A stretch of DNA of 38,108 nt from Candidatus Enterousia scatequi (GTDB lineage: Bacteria; Pseudomonadota; Alphaproteobacteria; Rs-D84): the NCBI GenBank assembly GCA_018064405.1, contig JAGHVG010000016.1, forward strand, positions 1 to 38,108, written 5' to 3'. This document shows positions 33,863 through 38,108 of this stretch, piece after piece (the first letter of the stretch is position 1; the number at the start of each line of letters is the position of its first letter). The notes under the pieces were generated by a model, which was given only the letters and a program-made list of their open reading frames with translations, ran no database searches and was not told the DNA's origin. The translations under genes were made by a program, and so were the position numbers.

Positions 33863-33874
33863 TGATTTTATATG

Positions 33875-35692
33875 TTAAAACAATGGTGGATAGCATTCGC
33901 CATTGGCACAACACCCAAATCCATCACCCATGTCGGTATATTCTTCACCAGTGCAGCATCCATATTGATCGGGGTTTGTTCCGTCAGGACATACTTCGGA
34001 TGTTTCGGATGCATAATCTGATTCGGAAACAAACATATTTTCGTTCTGGGATACATTGTATGCGGGCTTATCAATGACAGCGGCAGTTTCCACTTCGCCA
34101 ATGTTTGCGGGAACAACCTGTTGGGTGGGTAACGGTTTAATTGTAAAATCCGCAGACGGCATTGTCGCCACAGTTTGGGGTTCAACAACCACAGGTTCAG
34201 GTTCAACAACCACAGGTTCAGGTTCAACAACAACTGGTTCGGGTTCAACGACGGTTGATTCCTGAATTATTGGTTCGGGTTTTGTGTCCGCTGCAACCGG
34301 TTCGGTTATATTAGTGTCTGAAACAATCACAGGTAAATCCGGGGTTTCGGTCTTGGCGGTTGTTTCAACATTTGGTGTTTCGGTCACAATTTCAGGTGTC
34401 GTTCCTGTCTTCGTGGACTTTTGATACATCCACAACGTGAATATAGACAAAATAATCAGTGCAATTAACAATATGTAATACATCAATCCAGGTTTATGTT
34501 GGACGGATTCAGATGCTGGCACCTGGGGGGCGGCGTATGTCCCAGTGACAGGCGAAACAGGGCGAAACGCGGATTCTGCGACGCTGGGTTCGGGTTCCAC
34601 ATTATGCATGATGGGGCGATAGGGTGCCGCTGGTTCCGTTGTTGGCTGCATCGTTTGTAAAATCGGTGCGGGTTCTGAAACAGGTTCAGGTTGTGAAAAT
34701 GTTTCGTCCAATTCAACGTTTTGTTCGTCGTTCATGTCATAGTCGCGATTATCAGCATCATCGTTAATATCGGATATTGGCGCCGGTTGAAATTCAGAAT
34801 TATTTTTCTGGACAGGTGGTGTAAATGATAACGGTTCGTTGATTTGCGGTTTATTATCCCCATGTTCATTCCTATTGCCGAATTCAATCGGTTTAAATGC
34901 GATACTGTCATCTATAATATTTGGATCAGTGTCAAATAATGGTTTTACTTCGTCGTCCGCCATGGTTGCCCCCTGTTCAATAACTGTGTCTGGTTTATTT
35001 AGTATTTCCGTTGCAGAATTTATATCTGCAGTTGCGATATCAATTCTGCGTTTTGCATTTGCAATTCGTTTTTTTGCACGTGCGATTTTTTCGTTTGTTT
35101 CATCAATTTTAGATTCGGTTCTTAAAATTTTTGATGCCGATTGTTTGGTCGGTTCGTGACCAATTTCAGCACGTTGCGCGGATAGTTTTTCTTTCAATTC
35201 TGATATGCGTGTATCCAATTCAGCAATTGTTTCGTTTGTACGCGCGATTGTTTCGTTTGCGTTATCAATCGTTTTTTGTGCAGCATCCAAACGCATCTGG
35301 GCCGATTTGCGCACCGAATTAACCCTAAATTCATGCAGGCGCACAAGTATATCATCCATATCGTCATCAGTGTTATATGCGCGTATTAATTCATCATAGA
35401 TGTCCAGACCGCTGTATTCAATATCCATTTTTTGATATTTTGTATCCACCTTGGGACGAACAGTTTCTAAATCAATGCCATAATCGTTTGATAAAATATC
35501 ATCCCATTTACGATTGTTGCGGTCATTGATTATCAACATAGCATTTTGTTTGTCGGCATTTGTTGTATAATCAATCACAAAAATCAATTTATGTTCAGAA
35601 TCATAATATGCACGCAATACGTTGCCTGCAATCGTGTATTCTGTTGGTTTAAGTTTATTTGATGATGAAATATTCTCTCTCGCGCTAATCAT
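33875..35692 (-). CDS. Coiled-coil membrane protein with VEPEP repeats, unknown function
   Basis: A 605-residue protein with a globular N-terminus (about 1-120) and a strong coiled coil rich in Ala, Glu, Arg and Lys (about 125-235). A long acidic, Pro-rich disordered section is followed by one transmembrane helix (about 400-420). A Thr/Pro/Val/Glu section contains four seven-residue VVEPEPV-type repeats. A cysteine-rich tail reads CPDGTNPDQYGCC, GFGCCANGEC. The topology would place the coiled coil in the cytoplasm and the Cys tail outside. It lies 12 bases after gcrA and is probably co-transcribed with it. I recognise no family. Confidence 0.75.
   Translation of the reverse strand: MISARENISSSNKLKPTEYTIAGNVLRAYYDSEHKLIFVIDYTTNADKQNAMLIINDRNNRKWDDILSNDYGIDLETVRPKVDTKYQKMDIEYSGLDIYDELIRAYNTDDDMDDILVRLHEFRVNSVRKSAQMRLDAAQKTIDNANETIARTNETIAELDTRISELKEKLSAQRAEIGHEPTKQSASKILRTESKIDETNEKIARAKKRIANAKRRIDIATADINSATEILNKPDTVIEQGATMADDEVKPLFDTDPNIIDDSIAFKPIEFGNRNEHGDNKPQINEPLSFTPPVQKNNSEFQPAPISDINDDADNRDYDMNDEQNVELDETFSQPEPVSEPAPILQTMQPTTEPAAPYRPIMHNVEPEPSVAESAFRPVSPVTGTYAAPQVPASESVQHKPGLMYYILLIALIILSIFTLWMYQKSTKTGTTPEIVTETPNVETTAKTETPDLPVIVSDTNITEPVAADTKPEPIIQESTVVEPEPVVVEPEPVVVEPEPVVVEPQTVATMPSADFTIKPLPTQQVVPANIGEVETAAVIDKPAYNVSQNENMFVSESDYASETSEVCPDGTNPDQYGCCTGEEYTDMGDGFGCCANGECYPPLF
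34179..34262. repeat. 21-bp in-frame tandem repeat
   Basis: Four units of 21 bp based on GGTTCAACAACCACAGGTTC; the first two are identical and the last two diverge. They encode VVEPEPV-type repeats in the gene on the minus strand. Confidence 0.9.
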
Positions 35693-35704
35693 CTGTGTGT
35701 GTTC

Positions 35705-36310
35705 CTATTTCTTCTTTGGCGGGGTGAATTGGTATGCTTGGCGACAATGTTCATAACAATACGGTTTGCCGGTGAACACCTGAGCCCCACAGAAATGAAA
35801 ATGTTCAGAATCAGGGTCACCAATTGGCCAACGACACTGATTCGGTTTCAGGTTTGCCATTTCCAATGAATGCTGAATAATGCGTTGATGAATTGCCAAA
35901 TCTTTATTTGTTTTTTTCGATGCCGTTTTTACAGGTGCAGCAGATTTCGGTGCACTTTTGGCATTCGCTTTGGAATTTTTTTGTTCCTTGGTGTTGGGTT
36001 TTGGTGCCGATTTTTGCGTCTTGACCGGTGCTTTTTTTTGGGTAACGGTCTTTTTTACAACCTTGGCGTTTTTAGTTGTTTGCTTTGGCGCAACCTTTGA
36101 TGCCTTAGCCGGTGCCTTTTTCGCAGGTGCTGCCTTTGGCTTTGCCTTAACAACAACAGATTTGTTGCTGTTCCATCCCAGACGATTTATTTTACCAACA
36201 ACCGCGTTTTTTGATATGCCAAGTTTGCGGCCAATTTCAGCCGTTGACAAACCGCGTTCAAATAAAGTTTTTAATTTCTTTAATGTTGATGCATCCCAAC
36301 CATTAGCCAT
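35705..36310 (-). CDS. gcrA: GcrA cell-cycle regulator
   Basis: GcrA is an alphaproteobacterial sigma-70 cofactor that activates promoters carrying methylated GANTC sites and helps drive the cell cycle with CtrA and CcrM. The 201-residue protein has the N-terminal DNA-binding helix-turn-helix GWDASTLKKLKTLF and GISKNAVVGKINRLGW (1-47). A long Lys/Ala/Pro/Thr linker (about 50-135) follows. The C-terminal sigma-binding domain is CRWPIGDPDSEHFHFCGA with PYCYEHCRQAYQ. The linker is longer and more basic than in Caulobacter, as far as I recall. It is followed by the coiled-coil gene at 35692. Confidence 0.94.
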   Translation of the reverse strand: MANGWDASTLKKLKTLFERGLSTAEIGRKLGISKNAVVGKINRLGWNSNKSVVVKAKPKAAPAKKAPAKASKVAPKQTTKNAKVVKKTVTQKKAPVKTQKSAPKPNTKEQKNSKANAKSAPKSAAPVKTASKKTNKDLAIHQRIIQHSLEMANLKPNQCRWPIGDPDSEHFHFCGAQVFTGKPYCYEHCRQAYQFTPPKKK

Positions 36311-36383
36311 TTTACAAAACCCTTATTTTGTCTTATAATCAAGATTATATCATATTTCCGATTCGAAAGGCAAGGGGGGAAAC

Positions 36384-36842
36384 ATGTTTTTTTACATATT
36401 TTTTGTCGCGTTGTTATTGGGTGCGATTGTGTGCGCATATAATATTTCTGTGGCGGATTTCCGCCGCCGGATAATCCCAGATGTGTATTTGTTCCCACTG
36501 ATGCTGATCGGGTTGGTTATCGTTAGTATGTTTCCATGGGTTTGCACATTGTCCGAATCGGTTATGGGGGCGGTGTTTGGGTTTCTATTGGCATCGGTTA
36601 TTGGAATAATTTTTGAACGTGTGAAAAAGGACAGTGCTGCACCAATCGGTATGGGTGATATAAAATTAATTTCTGTGGGTGGATTGTGGATGGGGCCAAC
36701 GGGATTGGCAATCGCATTAGCGGGGGCGTGTGTGTTTGGCATGCTGTGGGCGCACAGAAACAAACAAAAATACATACCGTTTGCGCCTTTTTTCTTTATG
36801 GGTGCAATTTTGTCTTTTATCGCGTTGATATTTTTGATATAA
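36384..36842 (+). CDS. Prepilin peptidase (A24, CpaA/TadV-like)
   Basis: A 152-residue membrane aspartic protease that cleaves type IV prepilin leaders. Family marks are the first catalytic Asp in SVADFRRRIIPD (about residue 27) and the second in GMGDIKL (about 92). It lacks the N-terminal methylase domain of PilD, matching the short CpaA/TadV form used by tight-adherence (Flp) pili. Four or five transmembrane segments are seen. No pilin or other Tad genes are visible nearby. A strong GGGGGG site precedes the ATG. Two secreted-protein genes follow on the same strand. Confidence 0.9.
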   Translation: MFFYIFFVALLLGAIVCAYNISVADFRRRIIPDVYLFPLMLIGLVIVSMFPWVCTLSESVMGAVFGFLLASVIGIIFERVKKDSAAPIGMGDIKLISVGGLWMGPTGLAIALAGACVFGMLWAHRNKQKYIPFAPFFFMGAILSFIALIFLI

Positions 36843-36861
36843 TCGTAAATAAGGTGTAGGA

Positions 36862-37743
36862 ATGTTATTATCTAAATTAAAATCTGTTTTTGGTTTTGCT
36901 GTGACTGCGTGTTTTGTGGTCGCCGGTGCGAATGCGGCATTTTTGTCTGATTATGGCCAGATTCAGAATGTCCCAGATTATTCATTAAATCCTGCAAACA
37001 AGATTGGAACACCATATAATCAAACGTTCCCCCGGATGATATATGCCCAAGGAACTGATTTGGATACGGCGGAATGTGAACGTACGGTGGCAACACTGAT
37101 TGCGGCATATTGTGCTGGGATAAATAATTGTGTGGAAACGCGGTTGTCGGATTTGCGTCCTGTTATAATGGTGCAACTGTCGCGTTTGCCGGGACATAAT
37201 TATGCGTCGGCGTGTGGTGGATTTATTGATTCTGAATTTGAACGGTTTACGTCCCAATATGGTAATGCGGCACCACAGTACAGGGCAACGTTTCCAAACG
37301 CAACGGAACCGACCAAGAATTCTGATGGTGAATTTAAAATCAAGAATCCATACGAAATTAAATTAAATGACTGGCAGATTGATTATTTGGAACGCGCAAA
37401 TGAATTGGAACAATTGCAGGCAATAAATGGCGCGGGAACCGAATCATTGGCGCGTGCGGATTTTCCGGAAACGTTTGCAGATTTACCATTTGAAGAACGT
37501 ATGGCGATTTTGCAATCTGGATATGAACAGTATAAGGATTCCAGTGCATATAAACAAATGAATATTGAAGATTATGAAGATTATCAGATTCGAATCAAAA
37601 AAGAGTCAGCAATTGTTAAAAATTTTTGTTTGGATGTTGCGCCAGGACGGTTACGTGTGTTGAATGCGGATTTGGCAATGGCAAAACAGTGTCGTGATGC
37701 TGGGGTGCCTGTTGGCAGTTGTAATTTGCAGGGAACATATTGA
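36862..37743 (+). CDS. Secreted protein, unknown function
   Basis: A 293-residue protein with a signal peptide (MLLSKLKSVFGFAVTACFVVAGANA, cut before AFLSDYG). It contains seven cysteines after cleavage, including AECERT, YCAGINNC and SACGGF in the first half and NFCLD, KQCRD and GSCN near the end. Between them is a charged helical segment. No family recognised. It starts 19 bases after the prepilin peptidase gene and its TGA overlaps the next ATG (ATGA), so the two downstream genes are translationally coupled. Confidence 0.75.
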   Translation: MLLSKLKSVFGFAVTACFVVAGANAAFLSDYGQIQNVPDYSLNPANKIGTPYNQTFPRMIYAQGTDLDTAECERTVATLIAAYCAGINNCVETRLSDLRPVIMVQLSRLPGHNYASACGGFIDSEFERFTSQYGNAAPQYRATFPNATEPTKNSDGEFKIKNPYEIKLNDWQIDYLERANELEQLQAINGAGTESLARADFPETFADLPFEERMAILQSGYEQYKDSSAYKQMNIEDYEDYQIRIKKESAIVKNFCLDVAPGRLRVLNADLAMAKQCRDAGVPVGSCNLQGTY

Positions 37744-38108
37744 TGAGAACGTGTAAATATTTTGCATTGTGTGTTTGTGCTTTTTGTTATGGAAACGCAT
37801 TTGGACTTGATGTTTCTGAAATAGCAAATCCAAATGCATGGGTGCAGAAAACACGCCAAGAAACTTACACTGTTGGTGCAGATGGGAAATCATTGTTTCA
37901 TGGAAATACGAATACGGGTATGACTTTAAAATCTACAGGGGAAGTTGGGAGTCAAATAAAGGTGGTTGATAAAAATATACCGGCAAGGGTTAGAACAACA
38001 CCAAGTCCAACGCCAAGTCCAACACCGACACCAAGTCCAACGCCAAGTCCAACACCGACACCAAGTCCAACACCGACACCAAGTCCAACGCCAACACCGA
38101 CACCAAGT
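37743..38108 (+). CDS. Secreted protein with a Pro/Thr/Ser repeat region, 3' truncated by the window
   Basis: The frame is open from the ATG at 37743 to the end of the window (122 codons). The N-terminus MRTCKYFALCVCAFCYGNAFG is a signal peptide with unusual cysteine content. A soluble stretch follows, then from about residue 87 an uninterrupted run of PTPSPT-type repeats. Such Pro/Thr linkers are extended and often glycosylated, usually joining domains outside the cell. The domain after the linker is not visible. The ATG overlaps the previous stop. Confidence 0.8.
   Translation, partial: MRTCKYFALCVCAFCYGNAFGLDVSEIANPNAWVQKTRQETYTVGADGKSLFHGNTNTGMTLKSTGEVGSQIKVVDKNIPARVRTTPSPTPSPTPTPSPTPSPTPTPSPTPTPSPTPTPTPS
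38001..38108 (+). repeat. In-frame PTPSPT-encoding tandem repeat
   Basis: Short tandem units of 6, 12 and 18 bp (CCAAGTCCAACG, CCAAGTCCAACACCGACA) run to the window edge. They would be prone to slippage in multiples of three, changing linker length without breaking the frame. Confidence 0.9.

Noticed and set aside
33868-34248. A minus-strand frame encoding Leu/Asn-rich repeats
   Set aside because: It is an out-of-frame reading of the 21-bp repeats in the 605-residue protein gene.
38001-38108. Possible CRISPR-like or satellite repeats at the window edge
   Set aside because: Units are short, contiguous, without spacers and in frame, encoding a Pro/Thr/Ser linker.

Overview
The window (about 38 kb, AT-rich) reads as the chromosome of an alphaproteobacterium. 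The clearest marker is a GcrA-type cell-cycle regulator (35705-36310). Other pointers are lpxA/lpxB for a Gram-negative outer membrane, tilS overlapping ftsH, a CpaA-like prepilin peptidase and a bactofilin next to an M23 peptidase. Many secreted, cysteine-rich orphan proteins and diverged housekeeping enzymes suggest a poorly cultured, possibly gut-associated lineage. That placement is inference.

Layout. 1-958: the 5' end of a secreted-protein gene (minus) diverges from a small YadA-like trimeric adhesin gene (plus), with a 26-bp palindrome between them. 1067-2947: CorA-type transporter, a small membrane protein, AcpS. 3071-3758: tRNA-Pro, then a minus-strand cluster of four tRNA genes (Leu, Ala, Leu, Val). 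3885-6278: a large secreted orphan. 6283-9288 (minus): an integral membrane protein, then lpxA and lpxB. 9329-12094 (plus): methyltransferase, M23 peptidase, bactofilin, rpiB. 12121-14517 (minus): a divergent leuS. 14518-16462: a 500-bp non-coding stretch rich in dispersed repeats, then two secreted-protein genes. 16539-17162 (minus): LOG-family enzyme. 17211-21392 (plus): tilS, ftsH, a metallo-beta-lactamase-fold hydrolase and an alpha/beta hydrolase, all overlapping. 21430-25194: methyltransferase-like protein, prmC, M23 peptidase, TspO, FtsB-like protein. 25205-31139 (plus): dus, rodZ-like, uvrA, a stand-alone SRP54 M-domain protein, rlmE. 31190-32510: a second copy of the dispersed repeat, then a secreted protein with two copies of a variable cysteine-rich domain. 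32618-38108: an amidohydrolase, a coiled-coil membrane protein with gcrA (minus), a prepilin peptidase and two secreted proteins, the last running off the window.

The most unusual content is a dispersed secreted-protein system. At least three loci (1-90, 15018-16462, 31389-32510) have signal peptides and carry the same palindromic element upstream. Two of them also share a roughly 156-bp leader that is about 96% identical. Two encode a cysteine-rich domain whose last 40 or so codons are hypervariable, use a different codon style from their surroundings and show block-wise sharing between loci. This resembles the targets of a diversity-generating retroelement or of cassette gene conversion. 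No reverse transcriptase or template repeat is visible in the window, so the mechanism remains a hypothesis.

A second theme is cell-envelope growth: two M23 peptidases, a bactofilin, a RodZ-like protein, an FtsB-like protein, FtsH and lipid A synthesis lie within 20 kb.
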